Source of the DNA: CAVTWS01 sp964390555
GTDB lineage: Bacteria > Actinomycetota > Acidimicrobiia > Acidimicrobiales > SHLQ01
DNA: 44,382 bases
Reading direction: 5' to 3'
NCBI GenBank assembly: GCA_964390555.1
Contig: CAYMJU010000020.1
Location: forward strand, 1-44,382
Shown: positions 31,635 through 40,766 of the stretch, piece after piece
Numbering within the stretch: the stretch's first letter is position 1
How the letters are laid out: the number at the start of each line of letters is the position of its first letter
The notes under the pieces: model-generated
Told to the model about the DNA's origin: nothing
The model's input: the letters and a program-made list of their open reading frames with translations, nothing else
Database searches by the model: none
Position numbers and translations under genes: made by a program

Positions 31635-34565
31635 TCAGCCCGCCACGAAGCGGGAGAGATCGTCGATTGGCATGGCCCGGCCGAACAGGTAGCCCTGGGC
31701 CCGCTCGCAACCGAGCAGGCGGAGGCAACGCGCCTGCTCCTCGGTTTCGACCCCCTCGGCAACCACGTCGAGTGACAGCGCCCGAGCGAGTCCGAGTATG
31801 GAACCGACGATCGCCCGGCTGTCACGAGCACCCGGGAGGTCGGCGACGAACGAGCGGTCGATCTTCACCGCATCCATGGCGAACCGCTTGAGCTGGGCCA
31901 ACGACGAGTACCCGACACCGAAGTCGTCGATGGCGAACTTGACACCGAGTGATCGGAGCTCCTCGATCTGGCGGTCGGCCAGCTCCGGGTCACTCATGAT
32001 CGTGTGCTCGGTGACCTCGAGACAGAGCGCGCTGGCGGCGAACCCGCTCGCCGCGAGCGCGTCAGCGACATCGGCCGCCAGGTTCCCCCGCACGAACTCG
32101 CGCGCCGACACGTTCACGCGCAGCGTCAGCCGGTTCTGGCCCGCGGCCAGGGTCGCCACGTCGGCGCTCGCCCGAGTCAGGACGAAGCGCCCGAGGTCGT
32201 GGATCAGTCCGGCGTCTTCGGCGACATCGATGAACTCGGCCGCCGGCAGCAGTCCACGCGTCGGGTGATCCCAGCGGAGCAGGGCCTCGACACCGACGAT
32301 CTGCCGGCTCAGCAGTTCGACCTCGGGCTGGTAGTGAACCATCAGCTCCTCGCGGACGATCGCCGTTCGCAGCTCCTGCTCGAGGGTCGTGCGGGCCTCG
32401 AGTCGGGAGCGCATCCGATCGTCGAACATCTCGCGCCGGTTGCGACCGCGCTGCTTGGCCTCGTACATGGCCAGGTCGGCCTGCCCGAGCAGGTCGGCCA
32501 CCGCCTGAACGCCGGGGTCCTCGTGGACGGCCACCCCGACGCTCACGGTTTGGCGAACATCGACGCCGAAGATCGAGAACGGGCGCTCGAAACCGTCGCG
32601 CACCCTCTCGGCAAGAGCGGCGGCTGCGGTCGAGTCGGCATCGGGGAGCAGCACGACGAACTCGTCGCCGCCGATGCGGGCCACCACGTCGTCGGCCCGA
32701 ACGTGCTCCCGGATGCGGTCGACGGCGAGCCGGAGCAGCTCGTCGCCCGCCGCGTGACCCATCGAATCGTTGACGACCTTGAAACGGTCGAGGTCGAGGA
32801 AGAGGAGGCTCGCCCCCCGACCAGGGACGGACTCGAGCGTGTGCTGAAGTCGGTCGAGAAGGGTGTCCCGGTTGAGGGCCCCCGTCAGCGGATCATGGGC
32901 CGCGTTGTAGGCGAGGCGGGCCGCCATGGCTCGGCTATCGGTGACATCGAGCGCCAGGATCAGCAACGATTCGACGCTCCCGTCCGCTGTGAACTCCGGT
33001 ACCGATCGGACCTCGACGACGAGAGGCCCGTCGGGAAGCTCGAATGCGAACTGCTCCTCGAAACGCTCGCCGTGATTGAACACGTCCATGAGTCGGCTCC
33101 AGAACGGCGTGTCGACGACGCCGTCGAACACCTCGCCGATCTGCCGGCCGATGAGGTCCTCCGGCCGAACACCACGATTGGCAATTTCGGGTCCGCACAT
33201 CAGGATCCGGCCGGCGCGGTCGAGCCGGGCAACGAAAGCAGGTATGGACGCCACCAGCTCACGGCTCCGGCGCTCGTTGGCCTCGAGCTCCTCCCGCTGT
33301 CTTGTGAGTTCGGTGATGTCCTCGACCAGCACGAACACGCACGAGCGGACGGTGTCGTCGCCGAGGCGGCACACATGGGAGCGAAGCACGCGAGCCTCAT
33401 CGTTGGGGCCTGTGACCCGGAGCGTCAGGACGGTCCGTTCGGTGCGACGCTCTTTCAGGGCGTGAACCGCCGCTCGAACCATGTCGCGATCGTCGGCGTG
33501 GACCCGATCGAGCAGCGTCACGCCGACCGTCTCGTCGGTCCCGAACTGCTCGCGGAGCTGGCGGTTGCTGTCGAGCACCTCTCCGGACCAGGAGATCATG
33601 CCGAACCCGACAGGACCTTCATCGAAGGCACGGGCGAACCGCTCGTCACTATCTCCTTTGACCAGTGCCTGCCCGATCAGGGTGGCGCAGGATCGCGATA
33701 CACGCAAGGCGTCGTCGGACCACGGGCGCACGTCGGTCCGCCACAGCACGATGAAGCCGAGCCCACCGCGATACGGGAAACTGACGAGCATCGACGACCG
33801 GACCCCGATCGCCGCCAGCGCCTCGTGTCCGGGCGCCTCGCGGTGGTCCTGGATAACGGAGTAGCCGTGCTCGTTCAGCCGCCCACGGATGCTCTCGAGG
33901 GCCGGGGTTTCCGACCCGATCCGCCCGATCCGCTCATAGACCTCACGGCCCAACCGCCACCCGCTCTGGAACTCGAGACCGCCGGGCGTCTCGACGAACA
34001 CCGCTGCTCCATGAGCGGCCACGAACCTCGCCAGTTGCTCGACCACGTCGGAGACGGCGGTCATGACCGTAGATGGTTGGGCCGCCATGAGCGTGAACGC
34101 CTGCCGGACGACGAGCTCGGACGCCGAGGCACGGGTCTTCCACTGGAGCAGCGCCGAACCGGTCGCGACCGGCACCACCCGGATCGCTACCACCGCTTGA
34201 CCGCCGAGTTCCCGCACTTGTCCGCCGACCTCGACGGGGACCCAGTGACCGGCCGCATGCAGTAGGCGCAGCGTCCGTGGCAGTTGGTCGCCCGACTCGT
34301 CGAGCCGGTAGCGCAAGGCGGCGACGGCCTGCTCGATCTCGGTCGGATGCACGAGGTCGAAGACGTTCGCACCGACCAACTCGGTGTACGTACGGCCCAG
34401 TAGTCCGGCGAGGGCGGGGCTGACGTAGCGAACCGTTCCCTGGCCGTCGATCAGAGCCAGGCCTTCGTCGCTCACGGACAGGAGCGCATCGAGTGGCGTC
34501 GGATCGATCGACACACCACGGCTCAGCGCTCGCGAGAAGTGGCTCAGCGTTTCGACCGGTGTCAC
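31635..34565 (-). CDS. PAS/GAF-GGDEF-EAL cyclic-di-GMP turnover protein
   Basis: About 976 aa from the GTG at 34565; the frame stays open to a TTG at 34616, and a GTG about 20 codons inside is also possible. No start has a convincing signal. Order: PAS (about 35-140), GAF (170-310), PAS (315-425), PAS (440-545), GGDEF (565-715), EAL (730-975). The GGDEF active site is intact (RIGGDEFVVLLP) and preceded by an RADD inhibitory site; EAL is intact (GVEALLRWDHP, later IDDFGVGYSSL and ETEEQARCLRLLGC). It could therefore both make and degrade c-di-GMP. There is no membrane helix, so it is a cytoplasmic sensor of an unknown small ligand or redox signal. Confidence 0.92.
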   Translation of the reverse strand: MTPVETLSHFSRALSRGVSIDPTPLDALLSVSDEGLALIDGQGTVRYVSPALAGLLGRTYTELVGANVFDLVHPTEIEQAVAALRYRLDESGDQLPRTLRLLHAAGHWVPVEVGGQVRELGGQAVVAIRVVPVATGSALLQWKTRASASELVVRQAFTLMAAQPSTVMTAVSDVVEQLARFVAAHGAAVFVETPGGLEFQSGWRLGREVYERIGRIGSETPALESIRGRLNEHGYSVIQDHREAPGHEALAAIGVRSSMLVSFPYRGGLGFIVLWRTDVRPWSDDALRVSRSCATLIGQALVKGDSDERFARAFDEGPVGFGMISWSGEVLDSNRQLREQFGTDETVGVTLLDRVHADDRDMVRAAVHALKERRTERTVLTLRVTGPNDEARVLRSHVCRLGDDTVRSCVFVLVEDITELTRQREELEANERRSRELVASIPAFVARLDRAGRILMCGPEIANRGVRPEDLIGRQIGEVFDGVVDTPFWSRLMDVFNHGERFEEQFAFELPDGPLVVEVRSVPEFTADGSVESLLILALDVTDSRAMAARLAYNAAHDPLTGALNRDTLLDRLQHTLESVPGRGASLLFLDLDRFKVVNDSMGHAAGDELLRLAVDRIREHVRADDVVARIGGDEFVVLLPDADSTAAAALAERVRDGFERPFSIFGVDVRQTVSVGVAVHEDPGVQAVADLLGQADLAMYEAKQRGRNRREMFDDRMRSRLEARTTLEQELRTAIVREELMVHYQPEVELLSRQIVGVEALLRWDHPTRGLLPAAEFIDVAEDAGLIHDLGRFVLTRASADVATLAAGQNRLTLRVNVSAREFVRGNLAADVADALAASGFAASALCLEVTEHTIMSDPELADRQIEELRSLGVKFAIDDFGVGYSSLAQLKRFAMDAVKIDRSFVADLPGARDSRAIVGSILGLARALSLDVVAEGVETEEQARCLRLLGCERAQGYLFGRAMPIDDLSRFVAG

Positions 34566-34668
34566 AGAGTTGGGTATCGGATGGCCGACCCCTGTTCCTG
34601 ACCGAAATCTCGGCAATTCAGGCCGGAGTACCCACTGCGCCTCCCGCCACGAGCCGTCGGTGCTTGGT

Positions 34669-34674
34669 TATCGT
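34669..34674 (+). promoter_or_regulatory. -10 box TATCGT of the GH2-like gene, leaderless spacing
   Basis: TATCGT ends exactly 6 nt before the ATG at 34681, with no Shine-Dalgarno sequence. The promoter lies in the short divergent region shared with the GGDEF/EAL gene. Confidence 0.6.
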
Positions 34675-34680
34675 CGTTCC

Positions 34681-36783
34681 ATGGATCTCTCGGGGGCGTG
34701 GTGGGCGACGCCCGCCGACGACGATCTGCGCCGCCAGTTCGCGTCCGACGACCTCGACGAAACGGCCTGGGAGCCCGTTTCGGTGCCCGGCCACTGGCGA
34801 ACCACGGCGGCGTTCGCCGACCACGACGGACCGATGCTGTTCCGGCGGCGCTTCACGGCCGTGTCACCCCCCGATGGGCGCCGTGCGTGGTTGACGCTCG
34901 AAGGCGTCTTCAGTCAGGGCGACGTGTGGCTCGACGGCGTGTACCTCGGCGTGACCGACGGGTACTTCGTACCGCACCGCTTCGACGTGACCGAAATGCT
35001 GCGGTCGCGTTCTGAGCATGTGCTCGCCATCGAGGTGGGATCGCCGCCGCCAACGGATCGCGACAACAAGCGACTGCTCACCGGGGCGTTCTCACACGGC
35101 TCCTTCATCGACCGGAGGTGGAACCCCGGAGGGATCTGGCGGCCCGTGCATCTCGTCGAGACCGGTGACGTCTCGATCCGCCACTCGAGGCTTCTGTGCG
35201 TCGCCGCTACTGAAGCCCAGGCGCGGCTCCAGGCGCGCCTGGTGATCGACTCGCCCTCGAGCCAGCGGCTCACCTTTCGCACGATCGTGGCTGGGGTCGA
35301 GCACGAGCACCGCCAGCTCGCGGCGGCCGGCGAGAATCGGGTGCAGTGGACCGTCGACATCGAGCGGCCGGACCTCTGGTGGCCGCACTCGCTCGGCGCG
35401 GCGACGCTCCACGAGGTGGTGATCGACGTGATGACCGAGGCCGGCGAGGTCACCGACACCCGAACGTGTCGAACCGGGTTCCGCCGAGTGGTGCTCGACG
35501 GCTGGAAGGCGTCGGTCAATGGGGAACGGATCTTCCTGAAGGGCGCCGCGCTCGGGCCAGTACGCCGCGACATGGCCCACGTCAGCGATGGCGACGCCCG
35601 TCGACCGATCGAGAGAGCCATCGAGGCCGGCCTCGATCTGCTGCGGGTCCACACCCACATTGCGCCGCCCCTGCTATATGCCGCGGCCGACGAGCTGGGC
35701 ATGCTGCTGTGGCAGGACCTCCCTCTGCACAAGGGCTACGCCCGCTCGGTGCGCGACGCGGCGGTGATCCAAGCTCGATGGGCCACCGATCTGCTCGGTC
35801 ACCACCCATCGGTGGCCCTGTGGTGCGCCCACGACGAGCCCCACGGCACCGACGCCATACGGCCACGACCGGCGGCCGAGTCGATCTTGGCTCACCAGGC
35901 GCCGTCGTGGAACCGATCGGTGCTCGACCTCGCCCTCAAACGGGAGCTGTCGCGAAGCGACCCTACGCGGCCCGTGATTGCCCACTCGGGCGTCCTCCCT
36001 CACTTTCCCCAGCTCGACGGGACGGCGACGCACCTGTGGTTCGGGTGGCACGAGGGTCGCGCCGCCGATCTCGGCCAGCACCTTCGGGACTGGCCGCGCC
36101 AAGCCCGCTTCGTCGGCGCGTTCGGGGCGCAATCGGTTCCCGACGACGCCGAGTTCGCCCAACCGGAACGATGGCCCCGCCTCGACTGGACGAGCCTGGC
36201 CGAGCACCACACGATCGACGCGATACCGCTCCTCGCCCGATTCCCGCCGGATCGCTACGAATCGTTCGACGCTTGGCGGCGCGCCACCCAGCGCCACCAG
36301 GCCCACGTCGTCAAGACGACCGTCGAGTTGCTGCGCCGCCTGAAGTACCGGCCCACCGGGGGGTTCGTGCTGATGGCGTTGAACGACACGCAACCGGCCA
36401 TCAGCTTCTCGGTGCTCGACCACCGGGGCGAGCCCAAACCGGCCTTCCGGGCGCTGAGCGACGCGTGCCGGCCGGTCATCGTCGTGGCCGACCCGTTCCC
36501 GGCTTCACTGGTCGCCGGCACCTCCGTCGAGCTCGACCTCCACGTCGTGAACGATCGCCGCCGGGCGCTCACCGATCTGCGGCTCGACGCCGCGCTCATC
36601 GATCCCGACGGCGTGCACCGCTGGTCGTTCGGGGGCGAGGTCCCCGCCGATACGTGCGTCAAGGTCGGCCGGATCGTGTGGCGGGTCCCGATCTCGTGGG
36701 GCGACGTGACCCTCGATCTCACCCTCCGCGGACCCGCCGTCGACGTCACAAACCGGTATCTAACCCGCCTGCCGTTGAGTTAG
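34681..36783 (+). CDS. GH2-like protein lacking the nucleophilic glutamate
   Basis: 700 aa. An N-terminal sugar-binding jelly-roll (about 1-170: LSGAWWATP, WEPVSVPGHW, FRRRFT, DVWLDGVYLGVTDGYF), an immunoglobulin-like domain (175-280), a TIM-barrel (285-575: NGERIFLKGAALGP, DLLRVHTHIAPPLLYAAADELGMLLWQDLP) and a C-terminal beta domain. This is the GH2 layout, closest to beta-mannosidase types. The acid/base Glu386 is present (CAHDEP, with Asp for the usual Asn), but the nucleophile segment, normally FVSEFGxQSxP, reads FVGAFGAQSVP, placing Ala480 where Glu is required. There is no signal peptide, so it is cytoplasmic. The start is supported by TATCGT 6 nt upstream. Confidence 0.82.
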   Translation: MDLSGAWWATPADDDLRRQFASDDLDETAWEPVSVPGHWRTTAAFADHDGPMLFRRRFTAVSPPDGRRAWLTLEGVFSQGDVWLDGVYLGVTDGYFVPHRFDVTEMLRSRSEHVLAIEVGSPPPTDRDNKRLLTGAFSHGSFIDRRWNPGGIWRPVHLVETGDVSIRHSRLLCVAATEAQARLQARLVIDSPSSQRLTFRTIVAGVEHEHRQLAAAGENRVQWTVDIERPDLWWPHSLGAATLHEVVIDVMTEAGEVTDTRTCRTGFRRVVLDGWKASVNGERIFLKGAALGPVRRDMAHVSDGDARRPIERAIEAGLDLLRVHTHIAPPLLYAAADELGMLLWQDLPLHKGYARSVRDAAVIQARWATDLLGHHPSVALWCAHDEPHGTDAIRPRPAAESILAHQAPSWNRSVLDLALKRELSRSDPTRPVIAHSGVLPHFPQLDGTATHLWFGWHEGRAADLGQHLRDWPRQARFVGAFGAQSVPDDAEFAQPERWPRLDWTSLAEHHTIDAIPLLARFPPDRYESFDAWRRATQRHQAHVVKTTVELLRRLKYRPTGGFVLMALNDTQPAISFSVLDHRGEPKPAFRALSDACRPVIVVADPFPASLVAGTSVELDLHVVNDRRRALTDLRLDAALIDPDGVHRWSFGGEVPADTCVKVGRIVWRVPISWGDVTLDLTLRGPAVDVTNRYLTRLPLS

Positions 36784-36862
36784 GCCCGCCCGTCGGGGCG
36801 CCGGTACCGTTCCCGCACGCGCTCGACCGGGCGTCGGCACTGCGATTTCTGTGGAGGAATCG

Positions 36863-37666
36863 ATGTCTCAGACGATGTCGGGTCCATCGGGCACCCAACG
36901 GGTAGCCCCGCTGCGGACGCGACCCCGGCCGGCGCCGTTCCCACTGAACCTCTACCAGACGGCGGTGGGCAAGAAGTGGGTCATGGCCGTCACCGGTCTC
37001 GGATTGATCGGCTTCGTCATCGTTCACATGATCGGGAACCTCAAGGTGTACCTGGGGCCATCGGAGATCAACGAGTACGGCGAAGCGCTGCGCGACCTCG
37101 GGGGGCATCTGGTACCTCGCACCTGGCTGCTGTGGCTGCTGCGCATCGGGCTCGTAGTGATGTTCGCCCTGCACCTCCACGCCGCTATCTCACTCACCCG
37201 CATGGCCAACAAGGCGAACCAGGCCTATGTCGGCGGCCGGGACTACATCGCCGCCAGCTACGCGTCGCGCACGATGCGTTGGACCGGCCCCATCATCTTG
37301 CTGTACCTCGTGTACCACCTCGCCGATCTCACGTGGGGGTGGTGGCTCGGCGACGACTTCGTTCGAGGCGACCCGTACCACAATCTGAGCGAGAGCCTGT
37401 CGAGCCTCCCGGTCGCCATCGTCTACGTCGTCGCCAACGCGGCGCTGGCCGTGCACCTCTTCCACGGCACGTGGTCGATGTTCCAGAGCCTCGGCATCAA
37501 CAACCCTCGGTACAACCAACTGCGCCGAAGCGCGGCGGGCGGCGTGGCCGGCCTGATCCTGGTCGGCAACCTGAGCTTCCCGATCCTCGCCCAGGCCGGC
37601 GTGATCGACGAGGACAACCGGACGTCGATTCCCGGCGAACCTGAGATCGAGGAGGCCCAGCCGTGA
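36863..37666 (+). CDS. sdhC: Succinate dehydrogenase cytochrome b subunit
   Basis: 267 aa with five hydrophobic helices, the single-chain di-heme b558 type seen in many Actinomycetota and in Bacillus. Candidate heme ligands lie in IVHMIGNL, FALHLHAAIS, LVYHLADL and AVHLFHGTW. The protein anchors SdhAB to the membrane and passes electrons to quinone. GGAGGA lies 5 nt before the ATG at 36863, which I prefer over an in-frame GTG four codons upstream. The stop overlaps the sdhA start in a GTGA. Confidence 0.92.
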   Translation: MSQTMSGPSGTQRVAPLRTRPRPAPFPLNLYQTAVGKKWVMAVTGLGLIGFVIVHMIGNLKVYLGPSEINEYGEALRDLGGHLVPRTWLLWLLRIGLVVMFALHLHAAISLTRMANKANQAYVGGRDYIAASYASRTMRWTGPIILLYLVYHLADLTWGWWLGDDFVRGDPYHNLSESLSSLPVAIVYVVANAALAVHLFHGTWSMFQSLGINNPRYNQLRRSAAGGVAGLILVGNLSFPILAQAGVIDEDNRTSIPGEPEIEEAQP

Positions 37667-39582
37667 GCGCGCTCGAATCGAGGGTCCCGGCCGGGCCGAT
37701 GGCCGACAAGTGGACCAACCACAAGTTCTCGGTGAAACTCGTCAACCCCAACAACAAGCGTCGGTTCACCGTGCTCGTGGTGGGTACCGGCCTCGCCGGC
37801 GCCTCGGCGGCGGCTTCGCTCGCCGAGCTCGGGTACAAGGTAAAGGCGTTCACGTTCCACGACTCGCCGCGTCGGGCGCACTCGATCGCCGCGCAGGGCG
37901 GCATCAACGCCGCCAAGAACTACACCAACGACGGCGATTCGGTTCACCGCCTCTTCTATGACACGGTCAAGGGCGGCGACTACCGAGCCCGCGAGGCCAA
38001 CGTGCACCGGTTGGCCGAGGTGTCGGTCAACATCATCGACCAGTGCACGGCCCAGGGCGTGCCGTTCGCCCGCGACTACGGCGGCCTGCTCGACAACCGC
38101 TCCTTCGGCGGCGCCCAGGTGTCACGCACCTTCTACGCCCGGGGTCAGACCGGCCAGCAGCTGTTGCTCGGGGCCTACTCGGCATTGATGCGCCAGGTCG
38201 CCCACGGCAACGTCGAGCTCCACACCCGCAGCGAGATGCTCGACGTGGTCGTGAAAGACGGCGAGGCCGCCGGCATCGTCGTACGCGACCTGTTGTCGGG
38301 CGAGGTGACCGCCCACGCCGGTCACGCCGTGCTGCTGTGCACCGGCGGTTACGGCAACGTCTACTTCTTGTCGACCAACGCCAAGATGTCCAACGTCACC
38401 GCGGCGTGGCGGGCCCACCGGCGGGGCGCGTTCTTCGCCAACCCGTGCTACACGCAGATCCACCCGACTTGCATCCCGTCGAGCGACGAGTTCCAGTCGA
38501 AGCTCACGCTCATGTCCGAGTCTCTGCGCAACGACGGACGCATCTGGGTGCCCGTCGACCGCGACGACAAGCGGTCGCCGGACCAGATACCCGACACCGA
38601 GCGCGACTACTTCCTCGAGCGCAAGTACCCCGCGTTCGGCAACCTGGTGCCCCGCGACGTCGCGTCGCGCAACGCCAAAACCGCAGTCGACGAGGGCCGC
38701 GGTGTCGGGCCGCTCAAGAACGGCGTCTACCTCGACCTCTCGGGTTCGGTCGGACGTGACGGTGTGGCGGTGATCAAGGAGAAGTACGGGAACCTGCTCG
38801 ACATGTACGAGCGGATCACCGGCGACGATCCGTACAAGGTGCCGATGCGCATCTACCCGGCGATCCACTACACGATGGGCGGACTCTGGGTCGACTACAA
38901 CCTGATGACCACTCTGCCGGGCTTGTACGCCCTCGGCGAGGCGAACTTCTCGGACCACGGCGCCAACCGCCTCGGCGCGTCGGCGCTCATGCAGGGTCTC
39001 GCCGACGGATACTTCGTGATCCCGGCGACGATCGGCGACTACCTCGCCGGCAAGCTCGGGACCGGCGTCGTTCCCACCGACGATCCGGCGTTCACCGCGG
39101 CTATCGCTGGCGTCAACGACGACACCCGGCGGTGGCTGTCCACCGGCGGAACGAAGTCGGTGGACCACTACCACCGCGAGCTCGGCAAGATCGTGTGGGA
39201 CTACGTAGGCATGGCTCGGAACAAGACCGGGCTCGAGAAGGCCCTGACGGAGATCCCAGCCCTTCACGACGAGTTCCGCAAGAACGTGCGGGTCACAGGC
39301 AGCGGCGAGTCGCTCAACCAATCCCTCGAGAAGGCCGGGCGGGTCGACGATTTCTTCGAGCTGGCCGCGCTCTTGGCCCGCGACGCCCTCGAGCGCGAGG
39401 AATCCTGCGGCGGCCACTTCCGCGAGGAGCACCAGACCGACGACGGCGAGGCGCAGCGCGACGACGAACGGTTCGCCCACGTCGCCGCATGGGAGTGGAA
39501 CGGCGCCGGTACACCCCAGACCCGCCACCGAGAGGAGCTGACGTTCGAGACGGTCAAGCTCAGCCAGCGCAGCTACAAGTGA
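37663..39582 (+). CDS. sdhA: Succinate dehydrogenase flavoprotein subunit
   Basis: 639 aa. The FAD-binding Rossmann motif is VVGTGLAGASAA; His73 in RRAHSIAAQGGINAA is the residue that covalently binds FAD in this family. Substrate-site segments include YTQIHPTCIP and the capping domain; the C-terminal HxxxEH-like GGHFREEHQT is typical. It oxidises succinate to fumarate, passing electrons to SdhB. The GTG start overlaps sdhC. Confidence 0.95.
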   Translation: MSALESRVPAGPMADKWTNHKFSVKLVNPNNKRRFTVLVVGTGLAGASAAASLAELGYKVKAFTFHDSPRRAHSIAAQGGINAAKNYTNDGDSVHRLFYDTVKGGDYRAREANVHRLAEVSVNIIDQCTAQGVPFARDYGGLLDNRSFGGAQVSRTFYARGQTGQQLLLGAYSALMRQVAHGNVELHTRSEMLDVVVKDGEAAGIVVRDLLSGEVTAHAGHAVLLCTGGYGNVYFLSTNAKMSNVTAAWRAHRRGAFFANPCYTQIHPTCIPSSDEFQSKLTLMSESLRNDGRIWVPVDRDDKRSPDQIPDTERDYFLERKYPAFGNLVPRDVASRNAKTAVDEGRGVGPLKNGVYLDLSGSVGRDGVAVIKEKYGNLLDMYERITGDDPYKVPMRIYPAIHYTMGGLWVDYNLMTTLPGLYALGEANFSDHGANRLGASALMQGLADGYFVIPATIGDYLAGKLGTGVVPTDDPAFTAAIAGVNDDTRRWLSTGGTKSVDHYHRELGKIVWDYVGMARNKTGLEKALTEIPALHDEFRKNVRVTGSGESLNQSLEKAGRVDDFFELAALLARDALEREESCGGHFREEHQTDDGEAQRDDERFAHVAAWEWNGAGTPQTRHREELTFETVKLSQRSYK

Positions 39583-39592
39583 GGACCTGCTG

Positions 39593-40366
39593 ATGACCAA
39601 GTCTTTGAACCTCACCCTCAAGGTCTGGCGCCAGGCCGGGCCGGCCCAACCCGGACGCTTCGAGACCTACGACGCGCCCGGGATCAGCGAGGACGCCTCG
39701 TTCCTCGAGATGCTCGACATCGTCAACGAGCGCCTGATCGAGCAGGACCAGGAACCGATCACGTTCGAGAGCGACTGCCGCGAGGGCATCTGCGGCACCT
39801 GTGGCGTGATGATCAACGGGCAGGCGCACGGCCCCGAGAAGGGCACCGCCACTTGCCAGTTGCACATGCGCAAGTTCGCCGACGGCGACCACATCACGAT
39901 CGAGCCGTGGCGGGCCACCTCGTTTCCCGTGATCAAGGATCTCGCCGTGGACCGAAGCCCACTCGACCGCATCATCGAAGCGGGCGGCTACATCTCGGTC
40001 AACACCGGAGCCGCCCCCGAAGCCAACCTCACGCTGGTCCCGAAGCTGGTGTCCGACACCGCCATGGATGCCGCCCAATGCATCGGCTGCGGCGCTTGCG
40101 TGGCCGCGTGCCCGAACAGCGCCGCCCAGCTGTTCACGTCGGCCAAGGCCATGCATCTCAACCTGCTCCCCCAAGGCCAGCCCGAGCGCTGGACCCGGGT
40201 GGAGAACATGGTCGAGACCATGGAGGAGTACTTCGGCACGTGCACCAACCACGGCGAGTGCTACGAGGCGTGCCCGAAGGAGATCAGCCTCGACTTCATC
40301 GCCTGGCTGAACCGTGACTACATGAAGGCCAAGGTCAAGAACCGCAAGCTGGCCTCGCAACGCTGA
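39593..40366 (+). CDS. sdhB: Succinate dehydrogenase iron-sulfur subunit
   Basis: 257 aa. The N-terminal ferredoxin domain binds a [2Fe-2S] cluster through Cys62, Cys67, Cys70 and Cys88 (DCREGICGTCGVMI ... TCQL). The C-terminal domain carries CIGCGACVAACP and CTNHGECYEACP for the [4Fe-4S] and [3Fe-4S] clusters. It conducts electrons from SdhA to the cytochrome b anchor. GAGGACC precedes the ATG; the gene starts 10 bp after sdhA. The stop codon lies within the first copy of a short direct repeat in the following gap. Confidence 0.95.
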   Translation: MTKSLNLTLKVWRQAGPAQPGRFETYDAPGISEDASFLEMLDIVNERLIEQDQEPITFESDCREGICGTCGVMINGQAHGPEKGTATCQLHMRKFADGDHITIEPWRATSFPVIKDLAVDRSPLDRIIEAGGYISVNTGAAPEANLTLVPKLVSDTAMDAAQCIGCGACVAACPNSAAQLFTSAKAMHLNLLPQGQPERWTRVENMVETMEEYFGTCTNHGECYEACPKEISLDFIAWLNRDYMKAKVKNRKLASQR

Positions 40367-40766
40367 TCGCGCGCTCTACTTCCAGTCGCGCTGATCGCGC
40401 GAAAAGTCAAGACTTGATCTCGGCACGATCCGAGCGCACACTCAGGGGAGCTGATCTGCGACGGTGGCCACGTAGCCCCGTCACGGTGACAGTTGAAGCA
40501 AACGAAGCGTTTTCGTCCACCTAGAACAAGGGGGATAAGCGTTGAGAGCTGCAGCTATCTCGGCACCCGAGCGGAGCCCGCCCGGCTGACCATGAGTCTC
40601 GGTTGATAGCCGAGCCGATCCCCTCGCGTTCTCGCACCGCACGGGTCACGCATAGTCGGACACCACTGGAGACGCGCCGAGAGAGACGACCCGGATCGAC
40701 CGTAGCGATGGGCCGGGGCACACCACGACGGTGGTGGGGCCCCGGCCCCTTCGCGTCGGGGCAGGT
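40367..40766. other. Structured 400-bp intergenic region after sdhB
   Basis: No gene is recognised. It holds a 13-bp direct repeat, CGCTGATCGCGCG (40361-40373 and 40389-40401), and several short hairpins: ACGAA/TTCGT (40502-40516), CTCGG/CCGAG (40559-40571), CTCGG/CCGAG (40598-40614) and the long terminator at 40710-40748. The density of stems, and its lower GC than neighbouring genes around 40400-40530, could reflect a small RNA or simply the 3' ends of two convergent transcripts. A GTG at 40485 opens a 12-codon frame; nothing else supports it. Confidence 0.4.
40710..40748 (-). terminator. Long double-stem terminator after the alpha/beta hydrolase gene
   Basis: Outer arms GGGCCGGGGC (40710-40719) and GCCCCGGCCC (40739-40748) pair over 10 bp; inside, CACCAC and GTGGTG pair around a GACG loop. 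The structure starts about 18 nt after the stop codon of the minus-strand hydrolase and could serve both convergent transcripts. Confidence 0.75.

Noticed and set aside
34555..34580. GTGTCACAGAGTTGG near the GGDEF/EAL start as another interspersed repeat copy
   Set aside because: Only a short stretch resembles the repeat; the GAGCCCTC half is absent and the match is within coding sequence under two of the possible starts.
35346..36905. A long open frame overlapping the GH2-like gene on the same strand
   Set aside because: Its product is Arg/Pro-rich without domain features, whereas the GH2 frame shows the family's motifs throughout.
40485..40525. Short peptides (12 and 15 codons) in the sdhB-hydrolase gap
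   Set aside because: No ribosome site or promoter fits them convincingly, and they are short enough to occur by chance.
40367..40700. A riboswitch in the gap after sdhB
   Set aside because: I found none of the conserved cores of cobalamin, c-di-AMP, SAM or TPP riboswitches, and no gene begins downstream on the plus strand.
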